Shown piece after piece: positions 26,285 to 33,875 of a stretch of DNA of 64,000 nt (positions are counted from its first letter, which is position 1; the number at the start of each line of letters is the position of its first letter). The DNA lies in contig JADGDV010000020.1 of NCBI GenBank assembly GCA_016744695.1, forward strand, positions 1 to 64,000. The letters run 5' to 3'. The stretch is from Hahellaceae bacterium. GTDB lineage: Bacteria; Pseudomonadota; Gammaproteobacteria; Pseudomonadales; Oleiphilaceae. The notes under the pieces are model-generated. The model was not told where the DNA came from. It saw nothing but the letters and a program-made list of their open reading frames with translations, and ran no database searches. Made by a program: the position numbers and the translations under genes.

Positions 26285-26301
26285 ACATTAGAACATGATA
26301 T

Positions 26302-26331
26302 AAAAAGATGCCTGCATTGAGGCATCTTTTT
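26302..26331. terminator. Bidirectional intrinsic terminator
   Basis: Perfect 11-bp stem AAAAAGATGCC / GGCATCTTTTT around an 8-base loop, with A-run on the left and T-run on the right. It serves the convergent lipoprotein gene and methyltransferase gene. Confidence 0.9.
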
Positions 26332-26339
26332 ATGCTGCG

Positions 26340-27413
26340 TTATGGTTTTAGTTTGCACCTTAGCAGGGTGTGGCCTAGACCAATGTCATCAATATCTTCA
26401 TCTACGTAGAGGCCTGCTTCTGAAATTAGGCTGAGCATGTCTTTAGAGTGATACATGCGACTATTTCCATTTGCCATCGCTGTAAAATAGAGCGATGTAG
26501 CATTAACGCAATAGGCGCCTGCGGGGAAGGGTTGACGATCCCAGTAAGTTTCAAGAATACATAGGTGGCTGTCTTGTCGCATTGCTTGAGCGGTACGTTT
26601 TAATATGCTTAGAATCTCAGGCTTTGAAAAGCAATCCAGAAACTGACTCATCCAATAAAGGTCGGCTTCATTGCAAAATGGCAGGTCTTCATCTAATAAG
26701 TCTGTTGGAAACCCGTCTATTCGGTCTGAAACACCTTGCTCCTGAGTATTTTTTAGCGCTACCTCAAGTTGACCGGGTAGATCCATTATCGTAACGCTAA
26801 CTTCAGTATTGTACTTTGTGCAGGCTAGGGCCCACTTTCCTGTGTTCCCACCTACATCAATGATCTGTTTAGGTGTGCTTTTGAAAATTAAGGGTAACAA
26901 TTCTTCAAAGGCGTGATCTGAGTAAAAATGATCAAATTCAAACCAGCTCTTTTTTGCCTCTTCTGGTAATTGGCTAAGGGCAGGGTAGATGGTTGGCCAG
27001 TCGCCAAATACTTTTAACCCCTTGGGTTTTCCTTCTATTAGAGATGATTCTAAATCAAAAAGCCCTTGGTAGCAGACATCGTGAACAAAGTTCAGGTTGG
27101 CATCAGTCATTTCGTCATGAAGTAAAAAATAGCCGGTTTTATCTAAGGCGTATTTTGAATTATTCGACCAAAGTAGCCCCATACTGAGCCCCATGTCGAC
27201 TAAAACACCTACCGCATACTCGGTTAGTTTGGTTTCTTGTGTGATCTCTTCCAGTGAACAGCCAGTCTTACCGGCCTTGTCTATTTGTTTCAGTATTCCA
27301 AATTTAAGTAAACACCGGGCGACTTGGAAGCTGATAGGGGCAAAGGCAATTTTTTGCGCTTCAAATTTTGCGTCGAAAGCACTTATTTTTTGAGGTGACT
27401 GGTAAAAAGACAT
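26340..27413 (-). CDS. APE-associated SAM methyltransferase
   Basis: The product has 357 residues. The N-terminal ~110 form a winged-helix dimerisation domain (FGILKQIDKAG, TEYAVGVLVDMGL). A class I fold follows, with SAM motif IDVGGNTGKWA near 190, then VTIMDLPGQ. The layout is that of O-methyltransferases such as hydroxyneurosporene methyltransferase. Methylated aryl head groups are known from E. coli and Vibrio aryl polyenes, so head-group methylation is the likely role. C- versus O-methylation cannot be told from sequence. It is apart from the main operon. Confidence 0.83.
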   Translation of the reverse strand: MSFYQSPQKISAFDAKFEAQKIAFAPISFQVARCLLKFGILKQIDKAGKTGCSLEEITQETKLTEYAVGVLVDMGLSMGLLWSNNSKYALDKTGYFLLHDEMTDANLNFVHDVCYQGLFDLESSLIEGKPKGLKVFGDWPTIYPALSQLPEEAKKSWFEFDHFYSDHAFEELLPLIFKSTPKQIIDVGGNTGKWALACTKYNTEVSVTIMDLPGQLEVALKNTQEQGVSDRIDGFPTDLLDEDLPFCNEADLYWMSQFLDCFSKPEILSILKRTAQAMRQDSHLCILETYWDRQPFPAGAYCVNATSLYFTAMANGNSRMYHSKDMLSLISEAGLYVDEDIDDIGLGHTLLRCKLKP

Positions 27414-27565
27414 AATAAATATGAGCTCGATGATCGTGATTGGATAATGTTTGGCTATACCCTATCATATTGTATGCAGTATATGTGATGTTCTAATACC
27501 TTTTCATTTCAATGATTGTTGGCATATTATAGTAAGTGTTTATGGGTGTGCTGGTGTACTAATTT

Positions 27566-28141
27566 ATGTCTATGGAAGTTACAGAGCGTCTTGTTTGGGA
27601 TCGATTTATTCGGTTTTTTCATTGGTCTCTTTTTTTTGGTATTGCTGGTGCCTATTTTTCTGCTAGTTACCGTTATATGGCTGTTCACCAGTGGCTTGGT
27701 TATTACCTGAGTTGCTTAATTGTTTGTCGGATAGTGTGGGGGTTTATTGGCACCCCTTATGCTCGATTTAGCCGTTTCGTATTTCCTCCTGTTACCGTTA
27801 AACGTTATTTGATAAGTATGCTAAAAAATCGACCTGCATATTTTATTGGTCACAACCCTGCGGGTGCCATGATGGTGTACTTGCTATTAGGTGTTGTGGT
27901 TGTATTGTTGGTGAGTGGCTTGGTTACATTAGGCGCTATTGATTATGAAGGGCCGCTGTTAATTGTGGGCAATGTTCTGACGGATGAAGTAGTCTACCAG
28001 ATTCAGTTTTTTCATGAATGGCTGGGGACTTACCTGTGGGTTGTTATTGCTGTTCATGTGGTAGGCGTTGTTGTTTCGAGTATTCAGCATGGAGAAAACT
28101 TGGTTATGGCCATGATAACGGGTAATAAGAAAATAAAATGA
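27566..28141 (+). CDS. Cytochrome b561-type membrane protein
   Basis: The product has 191 residues with four membrane helices. His19 (FFHW), His41 (VHQWLGYY), His150 (FFHEWLG) and His164 (VIAVH) are placed as heme-b ligands of the b561/Ni-Fe-hydrogenase b family. It starts a four-gene operon (b561, His-rich membrane protein, DUF1924, diheme c) with overlapping ends. It would pass electrons between the quinone pool and the periplasmic cytochromes. Confidence 0.88.
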   Translation: MSMEVTERLVWDRFIRFFHWSLFFGIAGAYFSASYRYMAVHQWLGYYLSCLIVCRIVWGFIGTPYARFSRFVFPPVTVKRYLISMLKNRPAYFIGHNPAGAMMVYLLLGVVVVLLVSGLVTLGAIDYEGPLLIVGNVLTDEVVYQIQFFHEWLGTYLWVVIAVHVVGVVVSSIQHGENLVMAMITGNKKIK

Positions 28142-28737
28142 ATAACTATATATATAAAGGGGTCTCGATTTTAGTCGTAAGTGCGGCAATGCTAGTTTCC
28201 CCTTTGTCTAATGCAGAGACTAATGCAGGCCAGCCCTTTTCTGGTTCATTACCGTCTATTGGGCAGGTAATTAACTGGGGGCAACCATTTTATCTCGCCT
28301 TGGATGATGAGGTTTATAGTGAGGGTGGTGCTAAAGAAATAGAGACTTTTCCTTCAAATAATTATGAGCCAATCGCTGAGTCTACTAAATCTACCGAGTT
28401 TAGTTATAATAAAATGCATCAGTATACGGGCTTAAGTACGTTGGCATTAGTCGCTCTGACTGCGGTATTACCTAAGGATGATGATCTGCATAAGTATACC
28501 GCTACACTTGCCGCTGCGAGTGCAGCGGCCACTGCCGGAGGAGGGTTGTTTGTTCACTGGAATGATTTTGACCTAAGTGAAGGTCTTACCGAACCTGATA
28601 ATCTACATGTGCTATTTGCCGGTCTTGGCGTTTTGGCTGTTATTGCTGCTGCGGTGTCGGCCCCAGATGACTCTCATATAGGTTTAGGGGTTGCTGGAGG
28701 TCTTTCTATTGGCGCTGCGGTAAAGTTAACATGGTGA
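28138..28737 (+). CDS. Small membrane protein with histidines at helix ends, cytochrome module
   Basis: The product has 199 residues with a signal sequence ending near SNAE. After a ~60-residue periplasmic segment come about four short hydrophobic helices. Histidines sit at the helix borders: His94, His118, His140, His157 and His180. This could be a second b-type heme protein, but the family is not one I can name. ATGA overlap with the b561 gene ties it to the module. Confidence 0.6.
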   Translation: MNNYIYKGVSILVVSAAMLVSPLSNAETNAGQPFSGSLPSIGQVINWGQPFYLALDDEVYSEGGAKEIETFPSNNYEPIAESTKSTEFSYNKMHQYTGLSTLALVALTAVLPKDDDLHKYTATLAAASAAATAGGGLFVHWNDFDLSEGLTEPDNLHVLFAGLGVLAVIAAAVSAPDDSHIGLGVAGGLSIGAAVKLTW

Positions 28738-29126
28738 AATCATTGGTATTCGGGTTGCTGGCGTGTGTTGCTGCACCCTTTGCATTTACATCACCTGCTA
28801 CGGATTCGTTGCTTGAATATTATCAGAGGGACTCACAAGTACAGGCTTCTATAAGTGAGGGTAAGCAGCTTTGGTTTAAGTCGCAATTTATAAATGGGCA
28901 GGAGCGTTCATGCACTACTTGTCATGGACTAGATTTGACCTTGACGGGTAAGCACCAGCGCACAATGAAGTTAATTGAACCCATGTCGCTAAAGGTTAAC
29001 AATAAGCGTTACATGAATGAGAAAAAAATTGAGAAGTGGTTTAAGCGAAATTGTAAGTGGGCTTGGGGGCGGGAGTGTACCTCACAAGAAAAGTCTGACA
29101 TCTTGATGTTTTTATTGGCAGAATAA
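28731..29126 (+). CDS. DUF1924 c-type cytochrome (SHP-like)
   Basis: The product has 131 residues with a signal peptide. One CxxCH heme site is CTTCHG, followed by the DUF1924 pattern LTGKHQRTMKLIEPMSLKVN. DUF1924 includes Sphaeroides heme protein (SHP), which binds oxygen and is reduced by DHC. Overlaps the upstream gene by 7 bases and the next by 1. Confidence 0.88.
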   Translation: MVKSLVFGLLACVAAPFAFTSPATDSLLEYYQRDSQVQASISEGKQLWFKSQFINGQERSCTTCHGLDLTLTGKHQRTMKLIEPMSLKVNNKRYMNEKKIEKWFKRNCKWAWGRECTSQEKSDILMFLLAE

Positions 29127-29704
29127 TGAGGTGGCTAATGCGTGGTTTTTGTTCCTCTTCAGTGTTTATTATTAGTTTGTTATTTATTAGTGGCAGTGCA
29201 GGGGCCGATGAACCGGAAACCTTATGGGGATGGTTGATCGACTTTTCCAGGGCTAAAGAAGTAAAGCCCGTATCAAACCTGAGTTACCAGGAGGAGTGCG
29301 GTGCGTGTCATTTTGCTTATCCTCCAGGTTTATTGATTGAGGCGTCTTGGAGGCAACTATTAACAGAAAAAGCACTCGAGGATCACTTTGGAGAAAATGC
29401 TGAGTTAGATTCTGAAATGCTTAACGAGCTACGGTCATATGTATTTCAGAGGACGGCAGATAAATCCTATTCCAAGCGCGCTCGAAAAATTGCTTATGCT
29501 AGCCAAGGGCAGTCTGATTTGCTGCGAATAACGGATGTGCCTTATATCAAACGGAAGCATCATGAAATCCCTGATGAATTGATTAGCGGCAATGATAAGG
29601 TAAGGTTGTTGAGTCAATGTAATACCTGTCATACCAAAGCCGAACAGGGTGATTTTGATGATGATTCAGTTTGGATTCCAGATTACGGTATCTGGAATAA
29701 ATAG
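29126..29704 (+). CDS. Diheme cytochrome c (DHC type)
   Basis: The product has 192 residues with a signal peptide. Two heme sites are ECGACHFAYPPGLL and CNTCHTKAEQG. DHC is the known electron donor of SHP. The ATG overlaps the previous stop by one base (TAATG). The module b561-DUF1924-DHC is a recognised combination. Confidence 0.9.
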   Translation: MRWLMRGFCSSSVFIISLLFISGSAGADEPETLWGWLIDFSRAKEVKPVSNLSYQEECGACHFAYPPGLLIEASWRQLLTEKALEDHFGENAELDSEMLNELRSYVFQRTADKSYSKRARKIAYASQGQSDLLRITDVPYIKRKHHEIPDELISGNDKVRLLSQCNTCHTKAEQGDFDDDSVWIPDYGIWNK

Positions 29705-29782
29705 GCTGTTAATCTCTTTCCGTTCAGCCGTGCTTTCCGCTAAGATAGTCTCAATATATCGCTAGAGGTAGATAAAGACATT

Positions 29783-30667
29783 ATGGAGCACTTTCGTAAT
29801 ATTGGTTTGATTGGTCGAATGGGAAGCGTAAAAGTAGTTGAAACGCTTCGCCATCTAAAAAAATATCTGCTGAATGAAGGCTACCACATGATTGTTGAGG
29901 AGAACACTTCAACACTATTGCCTGGGCATGGCCTTCAAGTTAGTAGTGTAAAGATGATGGGGGAGGTTTGTGATCTTGTCATTGTTATTGGTGGTGATGG
30001 TAGTTTGCTAGGAGCTGCTCGCGAGTTGGCTAAATCCAACGTACCTTTATTGGGTGTTAATCGTGGGCGTTTAGGTTTTTTAACTGATATCTCGCCCAGT
30101 GAGCTAGAAGAAAAGGTCGGAGGGGTGCTCGGTGGTGATTATATTGAAGAGCGGCGTTTTCTACTTGAGGTTACCGTAAAAAGAAACGGTGAGCCTGTTG
30201 CATCAGGGTCTGGACTTAATGATATTGTTCTTCACCCAGGTAAGTCTACTCGAATGATCGGTTTTGACCTGTTCATTGAAGGGCAGTTTGTTTATAACCA
30301 GCGTTCTGATGGTTTAATTGTATCAACTCCTACGGGCTCCACGGCTTATTCGCTTTCTGCGGGTGGGCCTTTGCTGCATCCAAAATTAGATGCCATTGCG
30401 CTAGTCCCTATGTTTCCTCATACATTAAGTAGTCGTCCTATTGTTGTGGATGGAAGTAGCGAGATTAAAATAATTGTGGGAGATGCGAATGAGATATACC
30501 CACAAGTGAGTTGTGATGGGCAAAGAGATATCCCTGTTGCTCCGGGTGATGTAATTAATATTTATAAAAGACCCTATAAGGTCAGGTTAATTCATCCTAC
30601 CAGTCATAATTTTTATGAAACGTGTCGTGAGAAGCTCGGTTGGGCGCACCACGCGGGCAATAACTAG
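29783..30667 (+). CDS. nadK: NAD kinase
   Basis: The product has 294 residues. It phosphorylates NAD+ to NADP+ with ATP. Signatures: GGDGSLLGAAR (catalytic Asp), NRGRLGFLTD, LNDIVLHPG and TPTGSTAYSLSAGGP. Length equals E. coli NadK. A phosphoesterase gene follows after 16 bp, probably in the same transcript. Confidence 0.97.
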   Translation: MEHFRNIGLIGRMGSVKVVETLRHLKKYLLNEGYHMIVEENTSTLLPGHGLQVSSVKMMGEVCDLVIVIGGDGSLLGAARELAKSNVPLLGVNRGRLGFLTDISPSELEEKVGGVLGGDYIEERRFLLEVTVKRNGEPVASGSGLNDIVLHPGKSTRMIGFDLFIEGQFVYNQRSDGLIVSTPTGSTAYSLSAGGPLLHPKLDAIALVPMFPHTLSSRPIVVDGSSEIKIIVGDANEIYPQVSCDGQRDIPVAPGDVINIYKRPYKVRLIHPTSHNFYETCREKLGWAHHAGNN

Positions 30668-30683
30668 GTGAGCGGGAGATACT

Positions 30684-31646
30684 ATGTCTAAATCTCAAGG
30701 TTATGACCTGATTGGTGATGTGCATGGTTGCATGATGACGCTAGTTAAGCTCTTGGAGCAACTAGGGTATAGCAAGCGTAACGGTGTTTATCAGCATTCG
30801 AGTAGGCAGGTAATATTTATTGGGGACATTATAGATAGGGGGCCGCGAATAAGGGAGTCCTTGCATATTGTTCGTGACATGGTTGAGCATGGCTCTGCTC
30901 ATATAGTGATGGGTAATCATGAGTATAATGCTTTGGGTTATTGTACTAGAGCTAGGGCGGGCAGTACTCACACTCATTTGCGCGAGCATAACGAAAGGCA
31001 TGAGCGCTTAATTCGAGAAACGCTTGATCAGTTTGAAGATTATTCAAGTGAGTGGAGTGACTTTCTTGGGTGGTTTTATCAGTTGCCACTTTTTCTTGAA
31101 ATGGAAGATTTTAGAGTTGTTCATGCTTGTTGGGATGATCATTTGATTGCTCAGTTTAAGGCAAAGTTTGGAGGAAATCGAATGAACGAAGACTTTCTTC
31201 ATGCGTCGACAGTGAAAGACAGTTTTGCTGGGCAGGTCATGGATAAACTGTTACGTGGAACGGATATGCGGTTGCCTAACGGGGAGACAATAACGGGTAG
31301 TGATGGTTTTACTCGTCATTTTTTCAGGACTAAGTTTTGGAATGACAAACCTGAAATTTATCAGGATGTCGTCTTTCAGCCAGACCCGCTCCCAAAACAT
31401 ATTGCTGAGCATAGGCTGACGGAAAGCGAAAAGCAGCAATTGTTAAGCTATGATGCGTCTCAGCCTCCTGTTTTTGTGGGGCATTATTGGATGTCAGGCC
31501 CTCCTGAACCTATTCTTCCAAATATTGCATGCATTGATTACAGTGCCGTTAAGTATGGAAAGTTAGTGGCTTACCGAATGGACGGAGAGCAGACGCTATC
31601 TAAAGATAAGTTTGTATGGGTTGATGTTCTTAGGCCTGAGATGTAA
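30684..31646 (+). CDS. Calcineurin-like metallophosphoesterase
   Basis: The product has 320 residues. Metal-binding motifs of the superfamily are in order: DVHGCMMTL, GDIIDRGP, GNHEYNAL. A later GHYWMSGP supplies the last His. It resembles the PrpE/ApaH-like protein phosphatase group, but the substrate is unknown. Confidence 0.88.
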   Translation: MSKSQGYDLIGDVHGCMMTLVKLLEQLGYSKRNGVYQHSSRQVIFIGDIIDRGPRIRESLHIVRDMVEHGSAHIVMGNHEYNALGYCTRARAGSTHTHLREHNERHERLIRETLDQFEDYSSEWSDFLGWFYQLPLFLEMEDFRVVHACWDDHLIAQFKAKFGGNRMNEDFLHASTVKDSFAGQVMDKLLRGTDMRLPNGETITGSDGFTRHFFRTKFWNDKPEIYQDVVFQPDPLPKHIAEHRLTESEKQQLLSYDASQPPVFVGHYWMSGPPEPILPNIACIDYSAVKYGKLVAYRMDGEQTLSKDKFVWVDVLRPEM

Positions 31647-31710
31647 GGCGAACCTGAGTTGTGAGTAGGGAAGTTTGGGTTTTGGGTGTGTATTTTTGTA
31701 GGAAATTACT

Positions 31711-32613
31711 GTGGTAAAAGTGGGTGAGGTGTCTGTTGATGTTGATCTTCTGCCTTTTAGTCGTTGGCTAAGTAGTCAGCGGGTTGTTCATAGAATATCT
31801 GAAGAAAGTGGGGTTCAGGTCGTTTGGCTTGATATCGATAAAAATACCCGCGAAGCAAAAGACTCTGTTGAGCAGGCTTTGTCTCAATATCTTCAAGATG
31901 CTGATTTTAAAACGCGCGTTGATGAGTTTAGCGCTCAATTGAAATTCTCCTATCAGCCTGGGCGTTCAGTCTTGCCTCGTCCGACGATAGCGCAAGCACC
32001 CATAATAATGATGTTAGTTTTTTTTGCGGTGGCTGTTGCGCTAATTACCAACTTTGGAGAGGGCGGTCCTGCATTGCGTGCGCTCCTTATTGTTGACCCT
32101 CTTGGTGTGAATCTGTCATTGATTTCATCAAAGCTTGAGCTGTTGCAGAGCACCTTAGGGCAGTATCAGGTGTGGCGACTCTTGTCGCCTGATTTTGTAC
32201 ATTTTAGTGTTATGCATCTGGTATTTAATTTGCTAATGCTTTGGTTTTTGGGCGGGCAGGTTGAGCATAAACAGGGGCGAGGAAGGTTGTTCTTACTGTT
32301 TGTTGCGTGCTCGGTGATACCTAATGTCGCTCAATATCTTGAGTCAGGGCCTTTGTTTGGAGGTATGTCGGGTGTTGTATATGGTTTAGTCGGTTACTGT
32401 TGGTTATGGAATCGTTTACATCCTGGTGTGCTTATTTTTCCTTCGGCTTTAATGGGGTTTAGTGTTGCGTGGCTGATTATTGGTTATACGCCTTTAACGG
32501 AAATTCTATTAATAGGAAAGATGGCTAATTCGGCGCACTTGTTCGGGTTACTGGTTGGGTTGCTGATTGCGATTATTCCATTACGAGAATTGCCTGATTC
32601 GGCCAATGCCTAG
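31711..32613 (+). CDS. Rhomboid-family intramembrane serine protease
   Basis: The product has 300 residues and a GTG start with AGGA ahead. An N-terminal cytoplasmic domain of ~90 residues is followed by six to seven helices. HFSVMHLVFNLLMLWFLGG is the L1/TM2 signature, GGMSGVVYGLVGY holds the nucleophile Ser, and NSAHLFGLLVG holds the catalytic His. It cleaves membrane protein substrates, none known here. Confidence 0.9.
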   Translation: MVKVGEVSVDVDLLPFSRWLSSQRVVHRISEESGVQVVWLDIDKNTREAKDSVEQALSQYLQDADFKTRVDEFSAQLKFSYQPGRSVLPRPTIAQAPIIMMLVFFAVAVALITNFGEGGPALRALLIVDPLGVNLSLISSKLELLQSTLGQYQVWRLLSPDFVHFSVMHLVFNLLMLWFLGGQVEHKQGRGRLFLLFVACSVIPNVAQYLESGPLFGGMSGVVYGLVGYCWLWNRLHPGVLIFPSALMGFSVAWLIIGYTPLTEILLIGKMANSAHLFGLLVGLLIAIIPLRELPDSANA

Positions 32614-32706
32614 GCGGGCTTACCTTACTTAAAGAAACAGTTTAAAAATGGCTTGCCAGTTATGCAGTATGGTATAGTCCGGTCTCTTTTTCGTTGGATA
32701 AATACC

Positions 32707-32979
32707 ATGACATTTGAAGAACTTATTCAAAAAATCGATCCTACAATTTATAAGAACTTACGCACGGCAATAGAGCTTGGTAAGTGGCCTGATGGAAGAG
32801 TACTAAGTCAGGAGCAGAAAGAGACTTGCATGGAAGCGTGCATTTACTACGAAAACAAATCAAATGTTGCAGAATTAGATCGCATTGGCTTTATCGACAG
32901 GGCAAAGGTAAAAGCTACGCCATGCGCTTCTTCCGCAGACTCCGCATCTGAAGCGGTTGATGTGATAAAAATTGTTTAG
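32707..32979 (+). CDS. yeaC: YeaC family protein (DUF1315)
   Basis: The product has 90 residues from ATG 32707. An in-frame ATG at 32653 adds a stretch outside the conserved family start. The sequence MTFEELIQKIDPTIYKNLRT and KWPDGRVLSQEQKE is the DUF1315/YeaC pattern. Function unknown. The next gene (DUF2797) follows after 10 bp, an arrangement seen in other gammaproteobacteria. Confidence 0.88.
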   Translation: MTFEELIQKIDPTIYKNLRTAIELGKWPDGRVLSQEQKETCMEACIYYENKSNVAELDRIGFIDRAKVKATPCASSADSASEAVDVIKIV

Positions 32980-32989
32980 AGGTATATAA

Positions 32990-33838
32990 ATGATTGCATT
33001 AGGTGAAGGGCCGCTATCGAAAATGACAGTAGCCTTGGGTCAGTCAGAGCAAGGATCCGTTAGTTATACACTTTCGTTAGGTGTTAATGCATTAAACCTG
33101 AACGAGCTTATTGGAAAACGAATCAGCTTACATTATCAGGGTAAAATAACGTGTAGTCATTGTGGTCGTAATACGCGTAAAAGTTTTGCTCAAGGTCATT
33201 GTTACCCTTGTTTTACTAAGCTAGCCTCATGTGATGTTTGTATTATGAGCCCTGAGAAGTGCCATTTTTCTGCAGGTACTTGTAGGGAGCCTGAGTGGGG
33301 GCAGCAGTTTTGTATGGCTCCACATATCGTTTATTTAGCGAACTCCTCAGGACTAAAAGTAGGAATCACCCGAGAGACTCAAGTGCCAACACGCTGGATT
33401 GATCAAGGGGCCATTGAGGCTATTCCTGTTTTTCGTGTGTCTACTCGTTTGTTGTCTGGTTTGGTTGAGGTGGCTTTTAAGCAGCATGTCTCTGATAGAA
33501 CTAACTGGCGTGCAATGCTTAAAGGGCAGGTTACTGAGCTTAATTTAGTTGAGGAGCGTGCAAAGCTATTGACGTTGGTCGCTGCTGATATTGATGCAAT
33601 ACGTGCTGAGCATCCTGATGAGACTATTGCGCTCGCTGAAACCCAAAGTAAAACCTCAATGAGTTATCCTGTTGATGTGTGGCCTGAAAAAATAGTGTCA
33701 CATAACTTAGATAAAAACCCTCAGGTTGAGGGTGTCTTGATGGGCATTAAAGGTCAGTACTTGATGCTTGATACGGGGTGTATCAATATTCGGAAGTTTG
33801 GTTCATACCATGTCGAATTATCTGTTGAAGACAAATAA
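32990..33838 (+). CDS. DUF2797 zinc-ribbon protein
   Basis: The product has 282 residues. An N-terminal Cys cluster (CSHCGRNTRKSF, GHCYPCF, CDVCIMSPEKC) probably binds zinc. The middle YLANSSGLKVGITRETQVP resembles a GIY-YIG-like core. Molecular role unknown. Likely cotranscribed with yeaC. Confidence 0.88.
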   Translation: MIALGEGPLSKMTVALGQSEQGSVSYTLSLGVNALNLNELIGKRISLHYQGKITCSHCGRNTRKSFAQGHCYPCFTKLASCDVCIMSPEKCHFSAGTCREPEWGQQFCMAPHIVYLANSSGLKVGITRETQVPTRWIDQGAIEAIPVFRVSTRLLSGLVEVAFKQHVSDRTNWRAMLKGQVTELNLVEERAKLLTLVAADIDAIRAEHPDETIALAETQSKTSMSYPVDVWPEKIVSHNLDKNPQVEGVLMGIKGQYLMLDTGCINIRKFGSYHVELSVEDK

Positions 33839-33875
33839 CATATTCACAATATATTAATAAAAGAGTAGGTCAGCT

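Noticed and set aside
27451-27710. Open frames overlapping the start of the cytochrome b561 gene
   Set aside because: They are rich in Cys, Trp and Tyr, lie out of frame with the conserved b561 sequence and have no family resemblance.
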